A DNA stretch of 64,000 nucleotides. It comes from Axinella damicornis. Its lineage: Eukaryota > Porifera > Demospongiae > Axinellida > Axinellidae. Position 1 is the stretch's first letter. Each line of letters starts with the position of its first letter. Of the stretch, positions 1 through 11,337 are shown one piece after another. The notes below the pieces were generated by a model, which was not told the DNA's origin, ran no database searches, and saw only the letters and a list, made by a program, of their open reading frames with translations. Both the position numbers and the translations under genes were made by a program. The stretch is from NCBI GenBank assembly GCA_963931865.1, contig OZ007505.1, positions 21,304,074-21,368,073 on the forward strand, written 5' to 3'.

Positions 1-2655
1 CAGCAGGTGGAGTTTGACCTCAACACTGGGACCGAGTTTGCCTGCTGCCGTGACCACCTGCACGCCACAATGCCGTACAGTGGTAGCAACACTGTCGGTT
101 ACCAGCTGCAGCAGCCTCCATACATGGCCTATATCGAACCAGGTGGAACATCGCAGCCCCAGCCCATGGATGGTAGTCTCAACGCATCATGTTAGTGTAC
201 CCTGTTCAGCCAGCATGTGTATTGTGTTACATACTAACTCTCCATTCAACCTAGTGTCAGAAGTGTGATCATGTGCACCTCTGTGAAACATCACATGCAA
301 ACGGCTTATTATAGTGTAAAATTTTCTGATCATTGGAGGTACTCTTCCATTATCACGTCAAAATCCAGAAACCTGAGTCACCGCTTATAGAATGCTACTT
401 TGTCAATCATCCTGGACTCTCTTATGTCTTTGTGACAGATCCGTCTACTGCTGGCCAGTTCTCACCACCACCATCATTACCACCAGTCCTTCCCGGTGGA
501 TCAAAGAAGTGTGCGATCCCAGAGTGTCCCAACCCCTGCCATGTGGACGAGAGTGGCACTGTTCATGAATGTTGTGGCTACACTCATGCAATGGAACACC
601 AGAGAAGACTAACCATTCAGCAACGTACGTATGTCAACACTTTAAATTATTGGTATTGCATAATCATAGACTGATACACAGTTATCAGTACTGACCAGTA
701 CACTGGAACCCCACTATTCCGGGAACAAATAGCACTTTTACTGATTGTCCTGATTTCAAAGACCTGTGTATTTAATAGTGTCCTGGATATAGAGGTGTTC
801 TCATTTCCTGACCCCAGAACTGTCTGATCTGTAAAAGCAATCGAGCACCCATATGCATGGGATCTGGCTTCTATAACAGCACTATACCAGGCCAGTAGAC
901 CAGTAGGCTCTGTTCCACTGCAGAGTTGTATCGCCCAAAGGCTAAGTCTTTGCTGAATTGTAGGAAGCCATTTTTCAGAGCAAAGTTGGCTATTTCATTC
1001 ATATTGTGCTTGGAAACAGTCCTGTTACCTGGTAGGATCTGTTTCTGCATTCAATGCTTGGTTTTGAGAGAGACAACAGACTACTGGAGATTACTAGGGG
1101 ATTACCAGAGATTACTGGGGATTACTAGAGATTACTAGAGATTACTGGGGATTACTAGAGATTACTATAGATATTACTGGGGATTACTAGCGATTCACTG
1201 GAGAATACTGGAGATTAGCTTTGAAGTTGCATTTCAGTCTTCATGTGGTACAGAGAACCAACAGTGAAACATGGTTAGTCACAAACATTCAGCCATTAGC
1301 ATGCAGTCTCAGTATAGGATCTCAAAACTGCTAGGGTGAGCTTGCTATTCATAGCTGAGCAAAGTTCCCCCTCCACTCAAGGTACACATTGAGTGGTTTG
1401 TCTGTTTACACAGAATCAAACCAGCAGATTGTGAAGGGGGTGACCCACTGTTTGCTGCCTGGCTGCTCCAACCCCACCTGGCCCTTTGAGAACTACTGTG
1501 GCAGAACACACGCCAACATTGGAAAACAACAGGGAATAAAACGTATGTCAATGCAAGTCTTACTTTTCCACCGTGCAATAGTGACATTATGTTGCAACTT
1601 AGTTTCCTACAAGTACTCATCTTTTGCTGCTCTTATTGTTGCTGACTCAGCTCCCCTGCCCTCAGTGGACACCAGTGCTCCACAGCAAGACAAGGACAGC
1701 TCCCTGTGCATATTCCCACAGTGCTCACGGCCCAAGTTTGTGGATGGCAGCATCACTCATCCGTACTGTGGCAGAACACATGCAGAGCAGGGCAAGCAGT
1801 TGGGCATCGTCCGTGAGTCGTGCTTGTGAATATTATTTGGTGACAGTCCTGTGTAGAAGTCAATCGTTTTGTAGTGACTACGTTTGAATCATAGATGCTT
1901 GCTATGTCACTTCCGAGTATAGGAAGATGGGTACATGTTTGATTTTGAAACTTAACTGTATCTGTCTATGCTAGCTTGCAGTTCAAGTTGAGCTTGTGCT
2001 TATCTTCTCTAGCTTCTGCAGACAGAGTGGAAGACCAGTGTGAGTTTCCAGGTTGCACCAAACCCAAGCGGAAGGAGGGCACCAGAGTTCATGACTACTG
2101 CTGCCGAGACCACGCAGATCAGGACGCTCCTAACAGAGATGGTTAGTTGACATGAGCAGTGACTATCAAACTACCTCAACTATAGTGAAGACATTTCTTT
2201 CTCTCTCTGCAGCAAGGATTCTCACAAGCTACAGCGAAGTCCAGAACTTCCTTAACAAGTTCACGAATCTCACAGTTGTCTCCATCAATGAAAACCCAGA
2301 TTCAAAAGCACCCGGGGGAAAACTTTTTCAGCGTTTCAAGTCAAAGATGCTCTCTCTTCCGAAGCACCAGCGAAACACTTGTCTTGCATTCCATGGCACA
2401 TCAGAGGGGAATATCTCAAGTATTTGCCAGAATGGCTACGATCCTAAGCTACGAAGTGGCCAGGCGCATGGTGCAGGGGAGTACTTTGCCACCACTCCAG
2501 ACATACCACTGACTTACTGTAAAGGTGGAAAGAAGCTGCTGCTAAATGAACTCTTACTTGGACAGAGTGGAACTCACCACACCCAGCATGGAGCTATTGT
2601 AGTGATGAAAGACCCAGCACACGACTTACCTCGCTATATAATAACTTTCAAGTAA
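1..2655 (+). CDS. Zinc-module / PARP-like ADP-ribosyltransferase gene (5' end outside window)
   Basis: Exons read as 1-190, 439-624, 1414-1542, 1651-1812, 2013-2141 and 2213-2655; every junction is phase 1 with good GT/AG signals. The first exon opens in frame at the window edge, so the start is missing. Exons 2-5 each encode one zinc-binding module of about 35 residues: C-x4-C, P/K-rich spacer, then a YC or CC pair followed by x3-H (for example CAIPEC ... CCGYTH and CLLPGC ... YCGRTH). Exon 1 ends a further copy (CCRDH). The last exon is a short PARP-like catalytic domain with the FHGT histidine, a GEYFA tyrosine and a C-terminal LPRYIITF strand. Where the third catalytic Glu is expected the sequence reads GAIVV, so this residue appears to be Ala. 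From PARP family knowledge it could be a mono-ADP-ribosyltransferase or inactive. It is convergent with the next gene, 204 bp away. Confidence 0.8.
1082..1212 (+). repeat. Short tandem repeat (GGATTACTAG/AGATTACTGG type)
   Basis: About a dozen imperfect copies of a 10-11 bp GATTACT-containing unit, lying in the 789-bp intron 2 of the zinc/PARP gene. The rest of that intron (625-1413) shows nothing else recognisable. Confidence 0.75.
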
Positions 2656-2859
2656 TGAATGTAATTGTTGAATTCTTTTCGACATAATCTTTGTTACAAG
2701 GATCAAAGCATATAATATAGTGCAGATTATAGTACCTATATATAGAGCCATCACTCACAATAATGCAACTTGGTACCATGGATGCAGTAATACAGCTGAC
2801 TCTTTTGTGTATGTCTGTTCACATTTCAGCATGAAATTCTGTAGACACACGTTGGTACA

Positions 2860-5155
2860 CTAGTTGCTGTAGACAATTATGTAGACAGGAGAGATGGCAT
2901 TGGGATCAAAGAGCACAATCTCATCATAGTTCAGGACACTGTTTCTCCACCATGATTTACTTCTTCCATACACTGAGTGGTATCCCTCTGGCGGCCCTGT
3001 CAAGCCAGTGGCATTTTCTCGCAGTTCGTATTTTCTCCCAGGGGCCACGTCGCAGAGTAGCAAGGCCTGAAAGGTGTCTTGGTGTATGCAGCCAAAAACA
3101 CTTCTTTTTATGGGATAATCATGAGATTTGGAAGAGTTAGGGGCAAAATAGAACCCACTTCCAAACCTCTGCCATGACCTTGTTCTGATCCGGCTGCGGC
3201 TGAATCCGTTTGCTGCAATTCCACATATCCCACACGATGAACCACCACACAGCCTATAGTAGTCCGTTATCTTACACTCTAGCTTTGTGCCATGATAGTA
3301 CTGTTCTATGTGGCCGCGATACCACCAAGGAACACCCTCTGCATATTTCTTCAGTCTTTGTTCAAGGTAAGGATTGATGATCCTCAGGATGGTCAAAATT
3401 AGAGGACATGGACCTTTAGCTGGATTCCAATCTGCCTTGAATTTGTGGCTCAGGGTTTCATACAGCCGTGATTCAGTGTCCACCTGTACTACTGCTGCAA
3501 ACCCTGCAGAGATCGGGGCACACCAACAACTGATCAATGATCATGTGATGTCATGGTTAACTGCATATATTTGCAAAGTCTCAAGCCAACCTTTGTCTAC
3601 TGCCATTTCCAAGTGTTCAGAGCTACAGAAGTCACTTCCTCCATCTGCTTTTGGTTTGCAGCAGTCATCGTACAAGCAGTAGGATTTTGCTGAGAGGGAG
3701 AATTGTCTTATGGATAAATTGAAAAACTTGGCAAAGAAGTGATGCACAGTCAATTTATAGGCCACACTGAGGGCCTCAGACAGGAACTTGACACTCATCC
3801 TCAAGAATACACGCACAATGCGCATGTAGATGTAGCATTAAGGACTCACTGAAGGTGATGTAATGTTGTCTCCCACAGAAACCATATGTGCAATCATGAT
3901 CATAGTCAAGTCTGCACCTGTTGTTTTCACAGCCAGGAAACCTGCAGTGCCAATCTACACCAGACAAAGCACAAAATAAAAGTATAGCAGCTAGCTAGGT
4001 ACACAAACATTGACAAAATTTACCTACCAACGAACTTGGATACTTCACTCCACTCTCCCGGGACTTCATCAAGGTCCTTCGCCCTCACTTTAAAGACACA
4101 GCGTCTTAGCGGCTCCAGTCCCATCTCTTTACTGATGCACACACTGGTGGTGTACCTATCCACACCAGTCATGTACACATGCCCACCAGAACAATTCTGA
4201 AAGTGGACTTCGTAACTGGAGATGATGTCACAGCTGCCCAACGGAGGATCCCATGCGAGAGTCACCGAGGGTTCCTTTGGATCTGACCTTACCCTCAGGT
4301 TCCTAACTGCGGCAGCTGGGTGATAAAGAACACCATACACCACATAGATACACTTGTCATGGTAGTTGGATTTCTGGTAGGCGGAGCAAGGCACAAGGAT
4401 AATTTTTTCCCGTCCGCTCAACAAAAATACAGCCTACGAGACTAGCCCTAGGGTACCAATTGCATACTTACAAATGAACATGGAGACTTTGCTCCACTCT
4501 CCTGGACGGTCTTGGCCCTTTGCCCTCACTTTAAAGATGTAAAGCCTCAGCGGCTCCAGTCCCATCTCTTTACTGATGCACACACTGGTGGTGTGACTGT
4601 CCACGCCAGTCATGTATGCATGCCCACCAGCTGCAGAGCAGCTCTGAAAGTGGACTTCATAGCTGGTGATGCCACAGCTGCCCAACGGAGGGTCCCATGC
4701 GAGAGTCACCGAGGGCTCCTTCGGATCTGACCTTGTCACCCTCAGGTTCCTAACTGGCCCTGGCGTCCTGTACCTCCTTATAGCTGCAAAGGCATAATCG
4801 GAAGTGAAACTTTAATGAGCCTTCATGCCATGGATCAGCCATAGGCAGCTCTACATGGCGCATAAATGGAACAAATTATTAGGGTATACAGAACACAAGG
4901 TATCCTAACATGCGAACAGAAAATAGGAACAACAGTTACTGCACTAAGTTACTACACGTCACGTTCAGCTATCCAACCTTGCACAATCATGTCGGATATC
5001 CATGTGACAATCCCGTGAATCCACTTGAGGCAGAGCCATATTACACAGCACCAGAAGAGTGTCGCAATCAACAAGTTGAACAGCCCCAGTTCAGTCTGAA
5101 TTCGTGTGACCCACAGGATCTCAGACTCCGACATGCATGGCAGAAGTTCAATCAT
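2860..5155 (-). CDS. Membrane-anchored FN3-FN3-zinc-zinc-PARP protein
   Basis: Six exons read on the minus strand: 5155-4978, 4783-4472, 4315-4028, 3954-3850, 3689-3591 and 3503-2860. All five introns are phase 1 and the joined frame gives 541 aa. Residues about 15-55 hold a hydrophobic, Trp/Leu-rich segment that looks like a transmembrane anchor. Two FN3 domains follow (about 65-160 and 165-260), nearly identical to each other. Two zinc modules follow: CRFPGC ... FCGRQH, and CLYDDCC ... FCSSEH. The last exon holds a PARP catalytic domain with YYHGT (His), GFYFAPNSSKS (Tyr) and YDEIVLF (Glu), so the H-Y-E triad is intact. It also has a C-x2-C Cys pair (CGICGI) after the histidine and the PPEGYHSVYG loop. 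From PARP family knowledge the H-Y-E set fits an active transferase; substrate and orientation are unknown. The start in exon 1 is a choice of convenience; no other in-frame Met before the hydrophobic segment is better supported. Confidence 0.8.
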
Positions 5156-5330
5156 AGATAATACGACGCTTCGAAGAACAAACAAACAAATGAAATACAT
5201 GTCATCAAACTGTTCCCAGGCCCCGCCCAGCTTTTCTTCGCTCGCGCTTGCATGCGCGCATGCGCGCAGTACAGAAAAGCGGCGCGCGGGCCTGGCTTTT
5301 CATAGCGCTGTTATTGGTCCGGCAGGAAGT
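5156..5330 (-). promoter_or_regulatory. GC-rich putative promoter of the FN3-PARP gene
   Basis: The stretch directly upstream of the first exon is CpG-rich with alternating GCGC/TGCGCG runs (5230-5300) in otherwise AT-balanced DNA. No TATA box is visible. Assignment rests on position and composition only. Confidence 0.3.
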
Positions 5331-5448
5331 AAGCTTGACGTCAACGGATGTAGACCTAGCCTCGTTCCCAGGCCTTCCACACCTCCAGCTTTTGATCGCT
5401 TCCAGTATGCGAGGTATGTACTTCCTGCTGGACCAATATCTGCTGATT
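5310..5448. repeat. Inverted repeat with embedded TAGCCTCG foldback tip
   Basis: Arms containing GGTCCGGCAGGAAGTA (from about 5318) and its complement TACTTCCTGCTGGACC (to about 5435) enclose a copy of the TAGCCTCGTTCCCAGGCC tip at 5357. The matching right-hand tip is absent, so this is a partial or rearranged member of the family. Confidence 0.55.
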
Positions 5449-5527
5449 AATGACTGATTGTACACTAAAACTTTACACATAGCTACACATAGCTATTAAC
5501 ATTCCAATAGTTGTTCCTTCTCGATGT

Positions 5528-7507
5528 TCATAAAGTGGTAGTTTTCTGTGTTCGCCTCATAATAACCAGTACAACTGATTTGCCAGTTGTGGAAGCATAC
5601 TTGAGTGCTCGATACAATGCAACATCAGTACTGGTCGTTTGTATCCTTTCGATGTCTGACTGAGTTGCCAGGGCATACATCTGAATCACATCATTGACTT
5701 TCAATCCACTCTGCCGTGCTACAGTCTTATCCGAAACGCCAGAGACGATCAACCCCTGGAGAAGAGTAGAAGTGGCAGGTGATTGTGCTATATATTTATA
5801 TGCTACCAATGAAGGGAACAGGAGAAAGCACAACCCCACCTGTGTATAGTCACTGCCCCTTTCATAATTAGAATCACGAAAACTAATTCTGATGACCTTG
5901 TCAAGCTTCGACTGACAGAAATGACCTGCTATACGATACTTCACGATAAAGTACTATAGCCTTGTGAAAGAGCACCCATGGGTCCCAGACCCAACCAACC
6001 CCAGCACGGATCGCTTTTAGTATCGCACGCGGGGGAAGCGATACACGCGCTGGATAAACGGTCTGGGAACGAGACTATTTCCGCGCGTTATACTGGAAGC
6101 GATACACGTGCTGGATAAACGGTCTGGGAACGAGACTACCATGGGTGTTGCACTTTAACCAAAGAGGGGTGGGTAGCTACTGGTTCATCTATGAAATGGA
6201 GTCCATTTGCACTTGTGAACTACTACTGGTTAGCATCCACCACTCTTCACAACAGTCATGGTTTGCTGCTACATAAATTACTGAAAGATGGCAGAGTTGC
6301 ACAGTTGCACTACTGCCTTCAGGGTGAAAATGTTGTCAATAGTAAAGCAAAATGACCACAACTACAAATAATTATGTCATTGCGTATTCCACCATTTTGC
6401 TGCTGGTGCTCTCAGGATAACACACATATGGAATAAACACATAACAAATGAGCTAGCCTCGCTCCCAGACTCTCCCACACGTGTGAAAAAAACTGTAAGT
6501 GATGAAAAGCTGGGAATGAGGCTACAAATGAGTAAATATCCAGCACTCATAACAAACCTGTGTAGTAGGATACGCAGCTACAGATATACCAAAATCATCC
6601 CGTATTGGGTGGCGAAGGTTTCCTAGCACCAGAATATGTGTTGGAGGTGGAGAGAACTTCTTTGCCTTGTCAGAAACTATAAAGAGAGAGAAATAAACGA
6701 GTTCCATTGTCTCTAGTTACATGTACTTAATGACTACATCATAACCACTGCATAGTAGACTATGTAGCGATGTACTACTGAAACCGCCTCTGAGGGGTCC
6801 CAGGAAGGAGGTCCCTCGATAACTAAAACCAGGAAGTATAGTAAGTAGTGAGTAAAATTAGAAGCTCTCGTACTTGAATGCATGATGCAGGCAGTGAATT
6901 GGTTGCTAAGTGAGGATCTGGATCATGTGGGTTTACTCACAGGAAAGCATTGTGGTGTAACTATCGTGACCGCAAACCACCTGTATATTAAATCTGAAAA
7001 GTAAATGCTCCTGTACCCAATTGCAATAGTCTTGTCGAGTTGTCCCCAGACACACTGGAAGGGTATGGTCTGAAACGATCCTTGCACATGTATTCTGGAC
7101 TGACCTCCAGAGATGAGTTCAGAGATGGATGGAAGTGAGATCGACCGATCCAAGACCAAAGAAACAGATCGCAAGTCCTGTGTTGCATCATCAAACGATT
7201 TCTGCAAGTTGCAGACTGGCTGTTGATTCACCTCCATGACCACATCAAGAAGCCTCAGATCGCCCCGTCCCATTTTGGTACAGGCGGTTGAACTGATCAT
7301 GACTCCAGTCACCAGCAACTGCATATAAAAGAATTTAAAGATGAAAGTTTCAATCAAGAATTTGCTCAGATGAAATGCTTGACCTTACCGCTTGTGACCC
7401 ATCACAGATGTACATCTCCTCATTAATCACAAGCCCCAGGTCCCTTCCCACTGCCTTCTGAAAATGGCACCGCACTGTTTTCTGCTGCTTTGCCTTTCCA
7501 TCAGGTC
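5528..7507 (-). CDS. Two-PDZ-domain protein (N-terminal exon unresolved)
   Basis: Exons on the minus strand: 7507-7389, 7318-7105, 6676-6558 and 5755-5528; frames join as phases 0, 1 and 0, giving 225 aa to the stop. Each PDZ domain is split over two exons. The first has VGRDLGLVINEE followed by LLVTGV, then GDLRLLDVVMEVNQQPV and SVSLVLDR. The second has DDFGISVAAYP followed by LIVSGVSDKTVARQSGLKV, NDVIQM and a final SVVLVIMRR strand. PDZ domains bind C-terminal peptides, so this is probably a scaffold. The carboxylate-binding loop of the second domain is not a classical GLGF. The first exon here needs a phase-1 donor upstream. A Met-initiated stretch at 8342-8274 ends in a good donor but in the wrong phase, so the N-terminus is unsettled. 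A TTAA-flanked MITE fills the intron between them. Confidence 0.65.
5971..6137. mobile_element. Foldback MITE (TAGTCTCG-tip family), partly duplicated
   Basis: The left end starts GTCCCAGACCCAACC. The right end GGTCTGGGAACGAGACTA occurs twice (ending 6077 and 6137), each preceded by an AAGCGATACACG segment, so the right half has been tandemly duplicated. CCATGGG flanks both sides, a likely target duplication. It lies in an intron of the PDZ gene. Confidence 0.65.
6454..6524. mobile_element. Foldback MITE, 71 bp (TAGCCTCG-tip family)
   Basis: Tips are TAGCCTCGCTCCCAG on the left and CTGGGAATGAGGCTA on the right. The 8-bp sequence CAAATGAG is present at 6445-6452 and again at 6525-6532, a clean target duplication apart from one extra C on the left. 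It is intronic to the PDZ gene. Confidence 0.8.
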
Positions 7508-7686
7508 CTGTTCGACAGACCACAACATCCGAGTGCAAAGAGAAAGCAGATGAGAATCAACACGTATGGTCAGTCTCTGACCCTTATTTTTGTGATTCAT
7601 CTACAAGCAACTAAATATGTCATACGGATTTTCTCACCAAAAATATTTGTGATCGTGATGCACAATGAACATGTAGGTGCTGTCAT

Positions 7687-8251
7687 TTAACCCTTTAAGC
7701 CCCATTGACGCCTGTAGACGTCATTTAGACCCTATGCACTTGTAGGACTTCTCGTCAGTCCAAAAACAGACCAAAAAGGCTTCAGATTGCCTAGGAACAA
7801 CTTTAAGGGACAAACTGAAAAATTTGGTCAGATTTCGGCGCGCCTCCTCAGCTATTCGCCACTTTTGTGGGCGTTTTTGATTTTAATGAGATTCATTGAC
7901 CCGAGGATTTTTGATTTTAATGAGATTCATGGACCCAATCCAGGGCCTGAAGAAAACATGCAAATTGGTGGTCTAAGGGGTGCCATCAGTCAGATCTGGC
8001 CCAAGTTTAGGGAAATGCTGGGCGAAAATCCAGCTGACATCCACCTTTGACCTCCGATTGCTGGGCTTGTGGGGGGTCATGAATATCATTAACGGTATTG
8101 CCAGAGGGGTCTCTCCATGTGTGCGAGCCCCACCAAGTCTGGCCGCTGAGGAGCGAATGCTGTGGGAGAGGAGTACCTACGAAGGTGGTGTACGCTGAAT
8201 GCATGAAAATGTGTTGTCTTGGTGGGAAGAATTCGGTAGTTAAAGGGTTAA
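7687..8251. mobile_element. TTAA-flanked MITE (piggyBac-like)
   Basis: The element is bounded by TTAA at 7687-7690 and 8248-8251, with inverted ends CCCTTTAA (7691) and TTAAAGGG (to 8247). A TTAA target and CCC-starting ends are the signature of piggyBac-type elements (established knowledge). No transposase frame is evident in its 557 bp, so it is non-autonomous. It sits upstream of the PDZ gene's first confident exon. Confidence 0.75.
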
Positions 8252-8510
8252 GCATATGGCTCTTTGTCGCTACCTGTATCCCGTTGACAGTATACCCTCG
8301 ATCCACAGGGTCCTCTTTCACAAGCTGTTCCTCCATTCTCACATACAGGGAAACCTCTCAGCACTGAAGTGCTCCATCTTTCCAATCATCAAAAACTTAA
8401 GTTAAAACTAGGCATCAAAGTACATTATTACAATCGAATAGTGTAGTGCCATGAATGGCGGGTCCATACATGGGGAGAAAGGTGTGGGCCAAGATTCCTT
8501 AGATGCAGCA

Positions 8511-8945
8511 TATGTGACTGGATTTGAGAAAAGGGACCACTTCGCGCATTTCGGAACGTGCATCCTTCAAAGACGCATATTTCCGCATTTGAATGCGCTA
8601 TCTACGTGGGTTGTTTATAGAGGAGGCGTTACTGCAGCAACGATGCGGAAATGAAGCCCAAGGGCCGCACCGTCAGCAAGTTACAGGGTGGAGTTCGCGG
8701 CATTGTTGATCGCAGTGAATATTTCGGAAAATGGCTATGATACGAAGGCATGTAACCCTGGACCAGAGGGAGCTCAGGACTTCTAGTGTGGGTTGCTAGT
8801 AGTTGAAGGTTAGTACTTGCACTGTACCAAGAATCACTTCGCTGCCATGATTAGTTGCGAAAATATGAGAGTTAGAAAAACGTCAAAAATCAAAATTTTC
8901 GCAAAAATGTGCGAAGTGGTCCCTTTTCTCAAATCCAGTCACATA
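8511..8945. mobile_element. TA-flanked MITE with 33-bp terminal inverted repeats
   Basis: The left terminus from 8513 (TGTGACTGGATTTGAGAAAA ...) is repeated in inverse complement ending at 8943, matching for about 33 bp through ACCACTTCGC. TA dinucleotides flank both ends (8511-8512, 8944-8945), as for Tc1/mariner-type elements. No transposase is visible. It lies between the PDZ gene and the zinc/coiled-coil gene. Confidence 0.8.
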
Positions 8946-9199
8946 TCATGTTTACATCAAACCTTGGTAGGGCATGATGTGTTTCAGCATATCTACCTCA
9001 AAATCTGCTCGCTGTAAAGTTCTTCTAACTTTGACTGCCATAATGGTGACTGGAAGTGCGGTTATACAACTTAAGTGGTCATTGACAAGTGGAGCTAGCA
9101 GCTGACAACCCCCAAGTGTGTATATTATTATTTTTGACCTCGAAAATGCCAAGAGGGTTGGGTAATTGGTGGATAGTACTCACTAGACAACATAATGGT

Positions 9200-10179
9200 C
9201 TATAAAACACACTCCCAAGGACAAGCATTACAGAAGAGGTTACCGGAAGCTGAGGTCGTGTGTTTAGGACGATTAGTAACATCAGCTACAGCAGCTGTGC
9301 GTAGCTGCTCAGCCAACTCCTCCAGCTCTTTCTGGAGCTTGTCTTTCTCAATGGGGAGCAGGTGCTTGTTCCTGCACTCGGGAGAGCAGTAGTGGAAGTC
9401 GCCCTCCATATCCGGCTCCCAATGGACTAGTTTAGCACACCCAGTAGCTCTGCACTTTGGGAGATTAGGAGGTGGTTGAGGGGGGTAGTGGTGGCTGTAC
9501 GTATGGTGTTGGGGGTCGCTGTAGCCGTAGTTACCTGCACTTTGGTACGTAGATGGTGCGGGGTATCCACCATATTGGCCTGATGTTGCAGCTTGTGCAT
9601 ACGTATGTGATGTCAGACCTAAAGAAAGAGGAAAAGTAATCGAAAGAGAGTGTTAGAGCAAGGTACTAACTACCCTTCATACATGTACACAGTTAGGGGC
9701 GGATCCAGGGAAAACTTCAGCCACTTCCTCAGTAGTACTAGCGGGTGCTTGTGGATAATTGTAAGCAAATTGCTGAAATAATGGGAGCAGTTGTCTAAGG
9801 GATAGGATGAGTGTCAATCAACAGATAGCTGCAAATATGAAAGCGCTGTAACACCAACTGCTCCCGGATAGTGCCCACCCCCATTATTGCAATATAGCTA
9901 TGACCACATGCACTCTGAACTAGTCTCGACGCATCATACAGGCGTGTAGTAGGCCTATGTGGATAATATAATATTCGTAGGCCCTCTGTGATGGTTATTA
10001 CCCCACAATTTACCTCCAGTCGTAGAAGCCGTAGAGGCGGGGAGGTCGAGGTTCACATGTTTGCCAGGAGGGTGGCCGCATATACACTTCACCCCACCAC
10101 TATCTTTGGAATAGCCACCACACTTCGACCCGCACTCGTTGCACTGACCCCTCCGGATCCCGCGACTATCCGCACTCAT
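9200..10179 (-). CDS. Zinc-module / coiled-coil protein
   Basis: Two exons on the minus strand: 10179-10014, and 9618 down to a stop at 9200, joined in phase 1. The N-terminus (from MSADSRG) carries a CNECGSKCGGY ... CICGHPPGKH motif, a C-x2-C plus CxCGHxxxxH zinc site. Exon 2 starts with a Tyr/Pro/His-rich linker. It then has the module CRATGC ... FHYCSPECRNKH, of the same pattern as in the neighbouring PARP and NADAR genes, followed by a charged heptad-like helix (KDKLQKELEELAEQLRTA). A good phase-1 donor (TCCG|GTAACC) lies just before the stop, so the last exon may splice onward to an exon I cannot identify. The protein has no catalytic domain in the visible part. An adaptor role beside the ADP-ribosylation genes is inference from shared module and position. 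Confidence 0.65.
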
Positions 10180-11337
10180 TGCGTTGGTTCCAGTTTGCAG
10201 AGATATCGAGATCTCGAGAGCAAGCTAGTAGCTAGCTAGCTAGGGACACCCCCCATTACGTCGTTACACGTGACGGGGCGCGCCTCGGGCCGGCAAGCTC
10301 GCGCGCCGCGCCGGCGCCAGGCGATTTTTTTTTTTTGACGTACTTTCGACTTAGTCCCTGGCCGATGACAGTATTAGCAGCAGCAGATTGACCACATCTT
10401 TGCAGCCCGGATATTGGCAGCATTGGCAGGGGCCCCGGATTCTCCACTCAGTCATTTCGCTCCGTTTTTTTTCGCGCCATTAGCTATAATTATGCTGCAA
10501 TGCGCATGTGCACCACCTGAGTTTGAATTGTATTTGAACTTGCGCGGTCTTGCCCAATTCACTCTGGCGTCTAATTGTCTCAAGTGAGTCTGCAATCAGT
10601 GCAATGGTGAGTGTGAGAAACAACCTAATGGTAGCTATTCAAAAGCATTAATTTTGTGTGCTCTAAATGATGGAATTTTGTTTGTCAGGCTTGCTAGCTA
10701 CATTCTAGTAGTATGGGTTTTGAAAGAATCTGATGTTGAATTCAAATTCTCTGTTTGTGTTTGGTTGCCCAAGGTGAAGTGTTCCAGCTCCATGTGTGCA
10801 AGCAGCTATAAGGAAAGGAAGCTCTTGGAACACCAGCAGAACGTGACCTGCAGTGACCCTACACATCTCTCGTACAGACACCCATGGACAGCAAGTTTGC
10901 TTCATAATTTGGAAAAGGTGAACCTGGGAGAAAGGGAGGAGAATTTTATATTTGGTATCTTATAGACTATACCTGTGGGCTAGCCTCTGATTCCCAGGCT
11001 ATCCCGGGCCAAGCACATGCAACAAACCGCGTTACTGTAAGACATAAATAGCTAACTGGGCAATGGCCTGGGAAGGAGGCTACCTTTCAATTGACACCTG
11101 TATATGTGATTTCAGAACCTATGGATTTGAAATTGACGGGTAATACTGGTATTTTACCTGTTGGCACAACTACCTTGTATCAACTTGTTCAACCGTGAAG
11201 TGTCACAGTACTAGTACTGTGATATTTCCACATAAACCTCCATAGTACAACACCCGGTTATACAATAGAGTAGTTAGGTAAATAACATTCACAGCTGAGT
11301 GAAGGTAAGCTCACACAGTACATACTTCAATCACTAT
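10180..11337. other. Intergenic region without a recognisable gene
   Basis: The first 150 bp upstream of the zinc/coiled-coil gene are GC-rich (GGCGCGCC, GCGCGCCGCGCC) and may be its promoter. A T-run at 10326 precedes GACGTACTTTCGACTTAGTC, a segment seen again near 16992 and so part of a dispersed repeat. Open frames here (for example 10654-10965) have no recognisable domain. Confidence 0.5.
10981..11082. mobile_element. Foldback MITE (TAGCCTC-tip family), degenerate
   Basis: The tips TAGCCTCTGATTCCCAGGCT and GGCCTGGGAAGGAGGCTA are inversely complementary with a few changes. No flanking duplication is visible, suggesting an older copy. Confidence 0.6.

Noticed and set aside
8274..8342. Met-initiated exon as the confident start of the PDZ gene
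   Set aside because: Its donor phase does not match the acceptor at 7507, so it is mentioned as a candidate only.
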